49,976 nucleotides of DNA from Candidatus Egerieimonas intestinavium (GCA_018711815.1 DVHU01000076.1:1-49976); one strand, 5' to 3'. Positions 1 through 8,426 are shown, counted from the first letter of the stretch. Numbers and translations are program-made. The notes: generated from the sequence alone by a model not told the origin.

Positions 1-392
1 AAAGTCGTCAGACTTTGTGGGGAGAGGAGCCGCAGCGGAGCGAGTGAGCTTTCGCCCTCTGGCGGAAGCGAATGATACGCAGCTTGCGGCGACGAGGCAC
101 GCTCCCCGCAACTTCGGGACAACTTGTCCCGAAGTGACCTCTGGACAAAGTGTCCAGAAGCTGGCTCCTTGCAGTGCTTCCCCAGCCGGGGTATTCCTTT
201 TCGGACGGTCATTCTGTTTTCAAGGTGCCGTTCATCGATGAACTACCCTAAGTCTACACCTAAATGACCGCCCGTCCCGTATATCCGAAAGGTAGGAAAT
301 CGGCTTAAAAAACAGGCTATTTCCGTGCTCTCGGAATTGTGGTAAAATAATAAGTACAGAGTGACAAATTGGAATTTGTGGAGGTAGCGAAA
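1..392. other. Non-coding left edge with tandem hairpins, possible mobile-element end
   Basis: No convincing gene lies in this stretch. It holds several inverted repeats: AAAGTC/GACTTT at 1-16; a perfect 11-bp stem with a 3-base loop at 111-135; and a second, imperfect 10-bp stem at 138-160. Adjacent hairpins of this kind are common in the transfer or regulatory parts of clostridial integrative elements, but no relaxase or integrase is visible here. That origin is therefore inference from the structures and from the AT-rich genes that follow. A 74-codon open frame at 17-241 has no ribosome binding site and no recognisable protein features. Confidence 0.4.
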
Positions 393-851
393 ATGAAATT
401 GAAAAATCCTATGCTGGTAGTAACAGATATAGACAAATCAGTTGAGTTTTATAAAAAGGTTTTCGGGCTTCATGTGATTATGGATTTTGGAGCAAATAAG
501 ACTTTAACAGGCGGTTTGGCTTTGCAGACAGTTGAAACATATAAAGACTTTATCGGAAAAAGCGATATTTCTTTTGGTGGCAATAACTTTGAAATATACT
601 TTGAAGAAGATAATTTTGATGAATTTGCGGATAAGCTGAAAAAATGTGATGTTGAATATGTCCACCCAATTGTAGAACATTCATGGGGACAGCGTGTTGT
701 TCGTTTCTATGACCCAGATAAACATATTATCGAAGTTGGCGAAAACATGAAAATTGTATGCAAGCGTTTTTTAAATAGCGGAATGACACCAGAACAAGTA
801 GCAGAACGTATGGATGTACCTATGAAATTTATCAATGCCTGTATGCGATAA
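393..851 (+). CDS. Glyoxalase/bleomycin-resistance (VOC) family protein
   Basis: A protein of about 152 residues with the N-terminal pattern of a vicinal-oxygen-chelate fold: KNPMLVVTDIDKSVEFYKKV, then a second half with the typical RVVRFYDPDKHIIEVGE ending. These proteins are small metal-dependent lyases, dioxygenases or drug-binding proteins. The substrate cannot be told from sequence. The last 30 or so residues (SGMTPEQVAERMDVPMKF) extend beyond the VOC fold and look like a short helical tail. ATG at 393 is chosen over the upstream TTG at 369 because GGAGGT sits just before it. The gene is clearly more AT-rich than the genes after 1.8 kb, which suggests acquisition with a mobile element. 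Confidence 0.8.
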   Translation: MKLKNPMLVVTDIDKSVEFYKKVFGLHVIMDFGANKTLTGGLALQTVETYKDFIGKSDISFGGNNFEIYFEEDNFDEFADKLKKCDVEYVHPIVEHSWGQRVVRFYDPDKHIIEVGENMKIVCKRFLNSGMTPEQVAERMDVPMKFINACMR

Positions 852-1021
852 CTTGGAAGTCTCTACAAATTAATAGGTAGAGTTCTATATACTTATTAAA
901 GGAGATAGGTAATTGTAGACATAGTGTGTCGTGTAATAAATATGACATTTCTCGTCTTATGTCGTATCTATTGTTCTGCATATAGGATACTCTTTTTGTA
1001 GAGAGGAGAATAAAGTTTTTT

Positions 1022-1531
1022 ATGAACCAACAAAAAATAGGAATATTTCTAAAAGAACTCCGAAAACAAAAAGGACTTACACAACAACAATTTGCAGAAA
1101 TTGTAAATGTGTCAAACAGAACGGTATCTCGTTGGGAAAATGGCAATAATCTACCTGATTTGGATATTCTGATCGAAATATCTGATTATTATGAAATTGA
1201 CCTTCGTGAATTGCTTGATGGAGAAAGGAAAGACGAGAAAATGAATAAGGAAGCAGAAGAAATTGCATTAAAAGCGGTAGAGTACACGAACAATGAGATG
1301 GAACATCATACAAGGCGTGTTCAATGGTTGTTGTTAACAGGGGCCGTTTTTTGGTTTGTAAGTCAGTTAATACAACATACAGAGCTTGTCCAGATTACAA
1401 TTATTAGTAATTTTTCTGCTTTTGCTGAGGGGGCAGCGTGTGGGATGGTGATCTGTGGAATTATTGCAACAAGCAGGTACGGAAAAAGACTTCGAGACTT
1501 GAAGGTGCGTTTATTAAAAAGACAGCGATAA
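1022..1531 (+). CDS. Cro/C1-type helix-turn-helix regulator with C-terminal hydrophobic segments
   Basis: A protein of 169 residues. Residues 1-65 form a classic XRE helix-turn-helix (FLKELRKQKGLTQQQFAE, then VSNRTVSRWENG). This is followed by a charged linker and two hydrophobic stretches (about 98-120 and 125-150) that could be membrane segments or a hydrophobic dimerisation domain. It is a DNA-binding repressor or activator whose target is not evident. A GAGAGGAG ribosome binding site precedes the ATG. Base composition is as AT-rich as the glyoxalase gene before it, so both probably arrived together. XRE proteins with C-terminal membrane parts are frequent in clostridial accessory DNA. Confidence 0.8.
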   Translation: MNQQKIGIFLKELRKQKGLTQQQFAEIVNVSNRTVSRWENGNNLPDLDILIEISDYYEIDLRELLDGERKDEKMNKEAEEIALKAVEYTNNEMEHHTRRVQWLLLTGAVFWFVSQLIQHTELVQITIISNFSAFAEGAACGMVICGIIATSRYGKRLRDLKVRLLKRQR

Positions 1532-1607
1532 ATCCTAGTCATATTGAAGGATTAAATTATTATACTTGGACTATCTTATAATATCCGATAAAGCGTTTAA
1601 ATAAGAG

Positions 1608-1681
1608 AAAGGGGATATTGCAATTAGCGATATTCTCGCATATTTATGCGAGAATATCGGATAATGCAACACCCCTTTTTT
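1608..1681 (+). terminator. Long, near-perfect hairpin closing the AT-rich segment
   Basis: A 15-bp perfect stem (1628-1642 with 1645-1659, loop TT) is extended outward by imperfect pairing (ATTAGC/ATTATCC, TTGCA/TGCAA) to an outer stem AAAGGGG (1608-1614) with CCCCTTT (1672-1678), ending in a T run. It works as a rho-independent terminator for the regulator gene. Its unusual length of about 70 bases and its position at the composition boundary also fit the end of a mobile element. Confidence 0.65.
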
Positions 1682-1808
1682 GTATGCCGCGAAAAATCCC
1701 AACGTTAATTACGGTATTTTCCCTTGGCCCGGGATAAGGTCAACCATTTTTCATAGGTGCAGAAGCAGCATCATAGCTCTCAGACTATCAGCTCATAAAA
1801 TAACGCTA

Positions 1809-1838
1809 TTGGACTGTGAAAAATGCACAATATATAAT
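1809..1838 (+). promoter_or_regulatory. Sigma-A-type promoter for the dehydratase cluster
   Basis: TTGGAC (1809-1814) and TATAAT (1833-1838) are separated by 18 bases, about 45 bases upstream of the dehydratase start. The -10 is perfect and the -35 is close to consensus. Confidence 0.6.
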
Positions 1839-1884
1839 GGAATAAGAATAAATCGTGTACAAAAATGACGAAGGGAGAGCGGGT

Positions 1885-3003
1885 ATGAAGATTACAAAAG
1901 TGGAACCGATTATGACCGGATGGCGGCGCATGTTTGTGAAGGTTTACACCGACGAGGGAATTGTCGGGGTGGGTGAAGGCGGCAACTGGGGCTTTCGGGA
2001 ATCTATGGTGGGAGCTGTCCGCAGAATGGAGGAGCCCCTTCTGGGGCAGGATCCTCTGCGGATTGAGTATTTGGACAAAGAGCTGTACAGCCGTTTTAAG
2101 TTCGGAGGAACTTCCGTGTGCGGAGCCATCAGCGCCATTGATATCGCCCTGTGGGATATCAAAGGAAAATATTTTCAGGTTCCCATCTATCAGATGCTTG
2201 GCGGCGCCGTTCGCACCAGAATCAGGCTCTGGGGCGTTGTCCGGGGGAAAAACATCCAGCAGAGCGTGGAATCGGCCAAAAAGCTGAAGGAGGAAGGCTA
2301 CACCTGCATCCGGCTGAATCCCACCAATATCCAGGAGGCGGAGGGGTCCTATGCGAAGCGGCAGTCTGCCATGAGCGAGATGATACATGCGGTAAGGGAA
2401 GCTGTGGGGATGGAGGTGGATATCGGATGCGAGATCCATCGGTCCCTGCAGCCTCACGAGAGCATTGACCTGATGAAACGGATTGAGGACTGCCATCTGC
2501 TGTTTTTTGAGGACCCCATCAATTATGAGAATTACTATACCCTTCAGGCGGTCTGCCGGAAGGCTGAAGTACCCGTGGGAGTTGGGGAGAGGAGCTTCTG
2601 CATCCAGGATGTGGACATGCTTCTGCGGGAGGACAATGTAAGCTTCCTGCGCCCGGACGTCTGCATTATGGGAGGAATCACCGGATGCAAGAAGGCCGCG
2701 GCCATCGCGGAGAGCCATTACGTAAATGTGATTCCCCACATCGCCACCGGAAGTATCAATACGGCGGCCAGCCTGCACCTGGCGGCGGCAATCCCCAATT
2801 TTGAAGTGATGGAGATGTGCCCCGCTCCGGATCCCGAGTGGGAAAAGATTCAGCAGGAGATCAAGCAGCCCTTTGTCATCGAGGAAGGCCATATGCTGCT
2901 GCCGGAGGGACCGGGCCTGGGGGTGGAGCTCCGGGAGGACATTTTGGAGACAGCCCCCTACCATGAATGGAAATGGAGCCTGGATTACAATGAGTACAAG
3001 TAG
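1885..3003 (+). CDS. Enolase-superfamily (mandelate racemase/MLE) sugar-acid dehydratase-like protein
   Basis: A 372-residue protein with the full mandelate racemase/muconate lactonizing architecture: an N-terminal capping domain (about 1-110) and a barrel domain with metal-ligand motifs. Visible residues are E209 in LLFFEDP, E235 in VGVGERS and a catalytic-type His at 285 in IPHIATG. E183 and H185 lie in GCEIHR, at the position where D-galactonate dehydratases carry the Asp-x-His pair. The likely role is dehydration of an acid sugar to a 2-keto-3-deoxy acid in the cytoplasm, but the exact substrate is unknown. ATG at 1885 has an AAGGGAGAG ribosome site, preferred over GTG at 1855. A transporter and a LysR regulator follow on the same strand, as expected of a catabolic cluster. 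Confidence 0.82.
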   Translation: MKITKVEPIMTGWRRMFVKVYTDEGIVGVGEGGNWGFRESMVGAVRRMEEPLLGQDPLRIEYLDKELYSRFKFGGTSVCGAISAIDIALWDIKGKYFQVPIYQMLGGAVRTRIRLWGVVRGKNIQQSVESAKKLKEEGYTCIRLNPTNIQEAEGSYAKRQSAMSEMIHAVREAVGMEVDIGCEIHRSLQPHESIDLMKRIEDCHLLFFEDPINYENYYTLQAVCRKAEVPVGVGERSFCIQDVDMLLREDNVSFLRPDVCIMGGITGCKKAAAIAESHYVNVIPHIATGSINTAASLHLAAAIPNFEVMEMCPAPDPEWEKIQQEIKQPFVIEEGHMLLPEGPGLGVELREDILETAPYHEWKWSLDYNEYK

Positions 3004-3027
3004 GGAGACTGAAGGGAGGAAAAAGCG

Positions 3028-4320
3028 ATGGATACACAGTTGATTATTTGTTTGGCTATTTTTGCCCTCACGGTTATCGGTTACTGCAGCGGACTCTACA
3101 GCCTCGCTACAGTGGCGATCACGTCGATGATGGCGCTGACGCTGACCGGGTGCCTTGCAGTGGAGGAGACGATCACTTATTTTTCCAATTCCAATGTAAT
3201 TATGATCGCCGGAATGTGCATTGTTGCGGCCGGTTTTAACCGAACCTCCTTCTGCACCAGAATGGCGGATAAAATTTCCAGTATCGCCCAGGGAAGCCTG
3301 CCGAAAATGATGCTCGGCTACTGCATGATTTCCATGCTGCTCAGTCAGTTTATCCAGAGTCCCGTTGTGGTTTTCGGAATTGTGGCGCCCATGTTGGCCG
3401 CTTCGGCGGAGAGTATTGGAGTCCATCCCAGCAAGGTGATGTTTCCAGTGGGGGTGACCGCAGTGGTTACCTGCTGTACCCTGCCCTTCGGGGCGGGGGC
3501 CACAGTGGCTGCGGAGTTAAACGGTTATCTGGAGAGCTACGGATACCTGGATTATACGGTACAGCTGACGGATCCCATGAAAGGCAGATTACCCCTTTTG
3601 ATCATCTGCGTTTTGTACTGCGCCTTTGCCGCCACAAAATTTACGCCGGATAAGCCGCCGGTGGGGACGGTGGCCGATCTGAAAGCCGCCCAGAAAAAGG
3701 AGCCCTTAAAACCATTCCAGGAGTATGCCGGACTGATTATTTTCTGCGGGGATGCCCTGGCGCTGATGTTCGCCAGTAAACTGGGGCTGCAAAATTGGGA
3801 GATCACGGTAATCGGAGCCCTGCTGATGATCTTGGTAGGGGTGCTGAAGCCCCGGGAGGCAACGGCGGCCATTCCCATGAGTATGCTGCTTCTGATTGTG
3901 GGCGCTTTGGCCATGTCCGGGGCTCTGAGCTCTACCGGAGCGGGAGATCTGATCGGAGGGACCATCGCAAATGTGGTGAGCGCGGTAAACGGCAATTCTT
4001 ATATTGTGGGTCTGATCTTCTTTGTGGTACCATTTATTATGACACAGGTTATGCAGAACAGAGGAGTTATGATGATTTTCCACCCGATCGCCATTGCCAC
4101 CTGTGCTTCCATCGGGGGAAATCCGGTGGGACTGATGATCCTGGTTCAGGCGGCCTGCCTCTCTGCTTTCATGACGCCCATGGCCACGCCGGCGATCCCG
4201 TATATTATGGATTACGGCGGATACGACCAGGCTTCCATGTTTAAACAGTCCTGGCTGCCCGCATGTATCTGTATGGCGGTATCTGTGGGATGGATTATGA
4301 CAATATTTCCTATCCTGTAG
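3028..4320 (+). CDS. DASS/ArsB-NhaD-type anion transporter (SLC13-like permease)
   Basis: A very hydrophobic 430-residue protein with roughly ten to eleven membrane segments, a re-entrant-like region near QFIQSPVVVFGIVAPM and a second one near FMTPMATPAIPYI. This pseudo-symmetric arrangement is typical of the ion-transporter superfamily that carries dicarboxylates, citrate, sulfate or other organic anions with sodium or protons. It starts 25 bases after the dehydratase with a GGAGG site, so the two are almost surely co-transcribed. It probably imports the acid that the dehydratase acts on. The substrate itself is not readable from sequence. Confidence 0.78.
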   Translation: MDTQLIICLAIFALTVIGYCSGLYSLATVAITSMMALTLTGCLAVEETITYFSNSNVIMIAGMCIVAAGFNRTSFCTRMADKISSIAQGSLPKMMLGYCMISMLLSQFIQSPVVVFGIVAPMLAASAESIGVHPSKVMFPVGVTAVVTCCTLPFGAGATVAAELNGYLESYGYLDYTVQLTDPMKGRLPLLIICVLYCAFAATKFTPDKPPVGTVADLKAAQKKEPLKPFQEYAGLIIFCGDALALMFASKLGLQNWEITVIGALLMILVGVLKPREATAAIPMSMLLLIVGALAMSGALSSTGAGDLIGGTIANVVSAVNGNSYIVGLIFFVVPFIMTQVMQNRGVMMIFHPIAIATCASIGGNPVGLMILVQAACLSAFMTPMATPAIPYIMDYGGYDQASMFKQSWLPACICMAVSVGWIMTIFPIL

Positions 4321-4349
4321 CTGTGATATGATAGGGGAGAGGTGATTAT

Positions 4350-5264
4350 TTGGACAAACTGGAATATGTGCTTACCCTGGCGGAGGAGCGAAATCTGACC
4401 CGGGCGGCCGCCCGCCTGTTTATCAGCCAGCCCACCTTGACAAATTATATTAACAGGCTGGAGAGCGAACTGGGGATAAAGCTCTTTGACCGTACGGTTC
4501 AGCCCATTCAGGTCACGGAAGCGGGCGTGGTCTACATTGAGGACATGAAGAAGATTAAAAATCGGGAGGAGGCCCTGAAACAAAAGCTGGAATCCCTGAA
4601 GCATAAGGACAGGATGTTTACCGTGGGGATTCCGCCGGTGCGCAGCTCCTACGATCTGCCGGGGGTGATCAGCCGCTTTATGGCACATTACCCGGATATC
4701 AATGTAAAGATTGATAACCGCCTGGAGGAAGAGATCGAAAAGGATATTCTGACGGGGAAGGTGGATGCGGCCATAGGAATGTTGACCCGGGCGTACCCAG
4801 GGGTACACTATGAATGTCTTCAGGAAAACAGAATGTACCTGCTGATTCCCAGAAGCTTTGCGTGTATTTCGCACCTGAAACCGGATGAGGCAACCTTTGA
4901 GAATCCGTATCTTCTGGAAGGAAACTGCCTGGATCAATATACGATGCTGCTGGCCCGGACGGGCGGAGGCCATTACCGGATGGCTACGGTCATGATGGAA
5001 AAATACGGGATTGTTCCCAGGAATACGGTTTACTGCAGCAATATGAATCTGCTGTACCAGCTGGTGGGCGAAGGGATGGGCTTTTTGTTCTGCACGCCGG
5101 ATCCTTTTATCAAGGCTTTCCCCCAGTATACAGATCGGATCGCCTTTTGCATCCTTCAAAAGGAGTGGCAGATTCAGAAGACATACATCGGCTATATGGA
5201 TGAAAACCCAAACGCGGAAATGCTGCAGACTTTTGTGAAATTCATGAAAGAGAAGGATAACTAG
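4350..5264 (+). CDS. LysR-type transcriptional regulator
   Basis: A 304-residue regulator that begins with a typical LysR winged helix-turn-helix (MDKLEYVLTLAEERNLTRAA, then LFISQPTLTNYINRLESELG), followed by a periplasmic-binding-like effector domain from about residue 90. The start is a TTG at 4350 preceded by AGGGGAGAGG. This fits because the family almost always begins within a few residues of this motif. The gene follows the transporter by 29 bases, so it probably belongs to the cluster and controls dehydratase and transporter expression in response to their substrate. That role is inferred from position. Unlike most LysR genes it is not divergent from its presumed target. Confidence 0.88.
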   Translation: MDKLEYVLTLAEERNLTRAAARLFISQPTLTNYINRLESELGIKLFDRTVQPIQVTEAGVVYIEDMKKIKNREEALKQKLESLKHKDRMFTVGIPPVRSSYDLPGVISRFMAHYPDINVKIDNRLEEEIEKDILTGKVDAAIGMLTRAYPGVHYECLQENRMYLLIPRSFACISHLKPDEATFENPYLLEGNCLDQYTMLLARTGGGHYRMATVMMEKYGIVPRNTVYCSNMNLLYQLVGEGMGFLFCTPDPFIKAFPQYTDRIAFCILQKEWQIQKTYIGYMDENPNAEMLQTFVKFMKEKDN

Positions 5265-5306
5265 GAATCGGACATAACAAGAGGAATGATAAAGGGAAGA
5301 GCACAG

Positions 5307-6191
5307 ATGGAAACATTCACGAGAGAAGAAATGATGAAAATGGCTGCGGATACAAGGAAAAACGTCACCAGCTCGGAGGTTTCAGATGCAGAGCTGATGC
5401 AATATCCTGTTCATATGGAAGAGATCACAGTTCCAGTCAGGGGCGGAGAAACTAAGGTATATTACAGCTATCTGGAAAAGGGCAAGCATCTGGACGCGCT
5501 GATCGTGAATTTCCACGGAGGAGGCTTTATCAAAGCCAGGACGCGCAGTGATGAACTTTTCTGCCGGGAGCTGAATCACCTGATCGGCTGCAAGGTGATG
5601 GACGTGGACTACCATATTGCGCCGGAGTATCCTTATCCCTTTGCGGTAGAGGAATGTCTCGACACAGTAAACTGGATCTTTGAGCACAGCGGAGACTATC
5701 AGGTAGATCCCGGGAAGATTATGCTTCTGGGGCACAGCGCCGGGGGAAATCTGGCCATCGTCACCCAGATGCAGCTTCTGGCCGGCGGCTTTGGCCGGCA
5801 GCCTCTGTGCCTGGCTGTGGAATATCCTCCTTTAGATCTCTACACAGATCCGGAAGAGAAGCCGGCCCGGGGGCAAGGAATCCCCCCGGAACGGGCCAGA
5901 CTGTACAATTTATATTACTGTGAGAGAGAAAGGCAGAGAGAGCCCTACGTGTCGCCCGTATATGCGGAGGAGGAGAAACTGCGGGGATTTCCTCCGACGC
6001 TCATCCTCACCGCCGGGAAAGATGACCTTTGTACGGAGGCGGAAGAATTTGCCTTGAAGCTGGCCCGCTGTGGAAATGAAGTGACCTTGAAACGGGTTGA
6101 GGGGGCTGGGCATGCCTTTACTGTTTACCGGAAAGAGAAGCACCGGGAAGGTATGGAAACCATCGTCGGCTATTTAAAGAAGTTTTTGTAA
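5307..6191 (+). CDS. Alpha/beta hydrolase, acetyl-esterase (Aes/HSL) type
   Basis: A 294-residue protein with the hormone-sensitive-lipase signatures: the oxyanion motif HGGGF near residue 75, the nucleophile elbow GHSAGGN near residue 148, a late Asp in LTAGKDDLC and a His in EGAGHAF near the C-terminus. It should hydrolyse short-chain acyl esters, possibly removing acetyl groups from a sugar or sugar acid. There is no signal peptide, so it is cytoplasmic. ATG at 5307 (AAAGGGAAGAG upstream) is preferred to ATG at 5286. It lies 42 bases after the LysR gene and probably ends this catabolic cluster. Confidence 0.82.
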   Translation: METFTREEMMKMAADTRKNVTSSEVSDAELMQYPVHMEEITVPVRGGETKVYYSYLEKGKHLDALIVNFHGGGFIKARTRSDELFCRELNHLIGCKVMDVDYHIAPEYPYPFAVEECLDTVNWIFEHSGDYQVDPGKIMLLGHSAGGNLAIVTQMQLLAGGFGRQPLCLAVEYPPLDLYTDPEEKPARGQGIPPERARLYNLYYCERERQREPYVSPVYAEEEKLRGFPPTLILTAGKDDLCTEAEEFALKLARCGNEVTLKRVEGAGHAFTVYRKEKHREGMETIVGYLKKFL

Positions 6192-6266
6192 ATTTCAGGA
6201 AAAACTGCAGGAAACCATCGTCTGCGCCTGCCCGCGCGGAACGGTGGTTTTGTGCCAATTTTGCGA

Positions 6267-6295
6267 TTGACATATGGAAAGAGGAATTGTATAAT
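6267..6295 (+). promoter_or_regulatory. Consensus sigma-A promoter for the riboswitch leader
   Basis: Perfect TTGACA (6267-6272) and perfect TATAAT (6290-6295) with a 17-base spacer. Transcription would begin near 6302 and give a leader of about 400 bases before the binding-protein gene. That matches the cobalamin riboswitch and terminator found downstream. Confidence 0.88.
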
Positions 6296-6365
6296 CAGAG
6301 TGTAAGTTGGATACGGGTTTTTTGCGTAAGAAATTCATTAAATTTGACTTGCGATTAAAATCAAC

Positions 6366-6562
6366 AGAGCTTTTGTGGCCGTGCAGTGGTAACAGCTGTA
6401 CGGATGGACAAGGGAAAGAGGTGCGAATCCTCTACGGTACCGCCGCTGTATGTGCTGAGGCTGTATTCAAAAGATGAAAATCGGTCATTGGGGAAACCTG
6501 AGAAGGCTGGATACAGACGCAAAGAGATTTCTTTAGAGGCATGAGTCAGAAGACCTACAAGA
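6366..6562 (+). ncRNA. Cobalamin riboswitch
   Basis: The leader carries the conserved parts of the B12 aptamer in order: AGGGAA followed by GGTGCGAATCC (about 6411-6430), then CTACGGTACCGCCGCTGTA (6432-6450), a TCATTGGGGAAACCTGAGAAGG-like internal region (about 6494-6515), and the terminal B12 box AGTCAGAAGACCTAC (6544-6558). The B12 box differs from the family consensus at only about three positions. A rho-independent terminator lies about 30 bases downstream. Adenosyl- or methylcobalamin binding would therefore be expected to favour termination and switch off the ABC transporter operon. Family recognition is by eye, without a covariance model. Confidence 0.9.
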
Positions 6563-6590
6563 GAGGAGTATGCTATAAACACAGATAAAC

Positions 6591-6619
6591 GGCTGTGGCA
6601 GTTTGCCATAGCCTTTTTT
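6591..6619 (+). terminator. Riboswitch expression-platform terminator
   Basis: A 10-bp stem (6591-6600 with 6604-6613, one G-U pair, loop GTT) is followed by six T residues. Its position between aptamer and first gene makes it the likely cobalamin-controlled attenuator. Confidence 0.85.
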
Positions 6620-6706
6620 GTGGTTTTTGTCAAAGAGTGTGACAGGTCATGGCTGAAGCGGGAGCTGCACGATAAACGAAGTACAAGAAGTTAAGGAGAA
6701 AAACGA

Positions 6707-8362
6707 ATGAAAAAGAAGCTTGTGGCAATGATGATGGTTTTGGCAATGGCTGTGGGCACCTTGAGCGGCTGCGGCTCCGGAAGCGGGGACTCAGCGGGGG
6801 GCGCAGACTCCGCCAAGGCAGGAGAGGGCGCTCATCTGAATTTTGGATGCTATGTATATTCCACCTCCTTTGACCCGGCGGCCTATCAGAACGCCTCCTG
6901 GCAGGGAATGCGGTGGGGAATCACGGAGGCCCTGTTTAAGTTCAACGACGACGCCACCATCAGCCCCTGGCTGGCGGACGACTATCAGGTGTCCGATGAT
7001 CACAAGACCTGGACCTTCCACATTCGTGACGGGGTGAAGTTTTCCAACGGAAACGCCTGCGATGCCCAGGCGGTGGCGGACTCCCTGAACCGCCTGTTTA
7101 ACGTCTGCGAGAACACCGAGTACAGCTCCACGCCGCGGCAGTACATTGACATGGCAAGCATCGAGGCGGACACCGAGGCCAACACGGTGACGATTGTGAC
7201 AAACGTGGCCTACGCGGACTTAAGAGGTCCGCTGTGCTTCCCCTTCTACACCATCATCGATGTGGAGGGCGACCTCACCGATGAGAATCATGAGGGAGGC
7301 TACACAACCTCTGTGATCGGAACCGGCCCCTACGTGCTGGATTCCTTTGACGAGCTCAGCAAGAGCGGCGAGCTGGTGAAAAATGAGAACTACTGGGACG
7401 GCGAGGTACCCTACGACAGCGTTACCATGCTGTTTATCGAGGATGACACCACCAAGGCCATGGCCATCGAGAGCGGTGATATCGACCTGACAGAGAACGT
7501 GACCACCATCAGCGATCTGCAGAAGCTGGAGGACAATGACGACTTCTACGTTTCCAAGAAAAACGGCGTGCGCATCGGCTTTGCCCTGGTGAACTTCGAG
7601 GGGATTCTGGGAAATGATACCCTGCGCCAGGCGGTATTTATGGCCATCGACGGTCAGACCCTCTGTGACGTGACTGTGGGAGGCATGTACACCTACGGCC
7701 CCGGGGTTATTCCGGAGGCTTTGGATTACGACAGCGATAAGCTGGTGAATCCCTACGCCTACGACCAGAAGGCTGCCATCAAGCTTCTGGATGACAACGG
7801 CATTGTGGACACCGACGGCGACGGCATCCGGGAGCTGGACGGAGAGAACATTGTCCTGGAATTTGACACCTATAAGAACCGGTGCCTCAGCGATTTCGCG
7901 GAGGGAATTCAATCTCAGCTGTCTGCTGTGGGAATCGGCTGCAAGGTTAACGTTATGGACAGCGATACCCTGTGGATGGAAATGCAGGAGGGCGATTACG
8001 ATCTGACCAACTCCAACTGGATCACCGTGGGAACCGGAGACCCGGAGGCATATCTGCTGAACTGGTACGGCAACGGCGGAGAGAATTTCTTCACCGAGGA
8101 TAATACCGACGCCACCAACTACTGCAAATATGACAATGAGGAATTTAACAAGCTGTACGACCAGTTTAAAGCCTCTCTGGACGAGCAGGAGAGAAAGGAT
8201 CTGGTGGTGCAGATGGAGCAGGTGCTCATCGACGACTGCGCGGTGCTGGTACACGGCTATTATAACTCCACGATGATCAGCAACGCCTCCAGGGTGACGG
8301 GCGCGGAGATTCCCGCCTTCGACTATTACTGGCTGACCACAGATATTAAGCCGGCAGAATAA
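6707..8362 (+). CDS. Extracellular solute-binding lipoprotein of an Opp/Dpp/Nik-type ABC transporter
   Basis: A 551-residue family-5 solute-binding protein. A lipoprotein signal (residues 1-22, lipobox LSGC with Cys22) anchors it outside the membrane. The body has the SBP_bac_5 pattern, including WTFHIRDGVKFSNG near 105 and a long lobe with repeated aromatic and acidic residues. Ligands of this family include peptides, nickel or cobalt chelates, glutathione and sugars. This one cannot be assigned by sequence. It is the first gene after the cobalamin riboswitch, which hints at a cobalt chelate, a corrinoid-linked compound or a substrate whose use depends on B12. AAGGAG lies 9 bases before the ATG. 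Confidence 0.9.
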   Translation: MKKKLVAMMMVLAMAVGTLSGCGSGSGDSAGGADSAKAGEGAHLNFGCYVYSTSFDPAAYQNASWQGMRWGITEALFKFNDDATISPWLADDYQVSDDHKTWTFHIRDGVKFSNGNACDAQAVADSLNRLFNVCENTEYSSTPRQYIDMASIEADTEANTVTIVTNVAYADLRGPLCFPFYTIIDVEGDLTDENHEGGYTTSVIGTGPYVLDSFDELSKSGELVKNENYWDGEVPYDSVTMLFIEDDTTKAMAIESGDIDLTENVTTISDLQKLEDNDDFYVSKKNGVRIGFALVNFEGILGNDTLRQAVFMAIDGQTLCDVTVGGMYTYGPGVIPEALDYDSDKLVNPYAYDQKAAIKLLDDNGIVDTDGDGIRELDGENIVLEFDTYKNRCLSDFAEGIQSQLSAVGIGCKVNVMDSDTLWMEMQEGDYDLTNSNWITVGTGDPEAYLLNWYGNGGENFFTEDNTDATNYCKYDNEEFNKLYDQFKASLDEQERKDLVVQMEQVLIDDCAVLVHGYYNSTMISNASRVTGAEIPAFDYYWLTTDIKPAE

Positions 8363-8375
8363 GAAGCTGTAAACA

Positions 8376-8412
8376 GGGGATTTGCTGTTTTCTACAGCGA
8401 ATCCCCCTTTTT
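8376..8412 (+). terminator. Intra-operon terminator-like hairpin after the binding-protein gene
   Basis: GGGGATTTGCTGT (8376-8388) pairs with ACAGCGAATCCCC (8394-8406), followed by a T run to 8412. It sits between the binding-protein gene and the first permease. Partial termination or 3' end protection here would leave the binding protein in excess of the membrane parts, a common arrangement in such operons. Confidence 0.75.
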
Positions 8413-8426
8413 GAATGAGGGAGAAA

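Larger units (their letters stand above)
1532..1884. other. Intergenic region at the composition boundary
   Basis: Apart from the hairpin at 1608-1681 and the promoter at 1809-1838, nothing else recognisable is seen. Base composition shifts from AT-rich to GC-rich within this stretch, around 1.7-1.85 kb, marking the junction between the presumed acquired segment and the resident chromosome. Confidence 0.5.

Noticed and set aside
17-241. 74-codon open frame at the left edge
   Set aside because: No ribosome site, no domain, and it runs through two hairpins. It is better explained as non-coding element DNA.
832-1146. 104-codon minus-strand frame opposite the XRE gene
   Set aside because: It overlaps a clear helix-turn-helix gene with a good start and has no known features of its own.
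1780-3426. 548-codon minus-strand frame opposite the dehydratase and transporter
   Set aside because: It is antisense to two well-recognised genes, is His/Gln-rich without domains and reflects codon bias of the true strand.
7220-8254. 344-codon minus-strand frame opposite the binding-protein gene
   Set aside because: Antisense to a clear lipoprotein with full family motifs; composition typical of a mirror frame.
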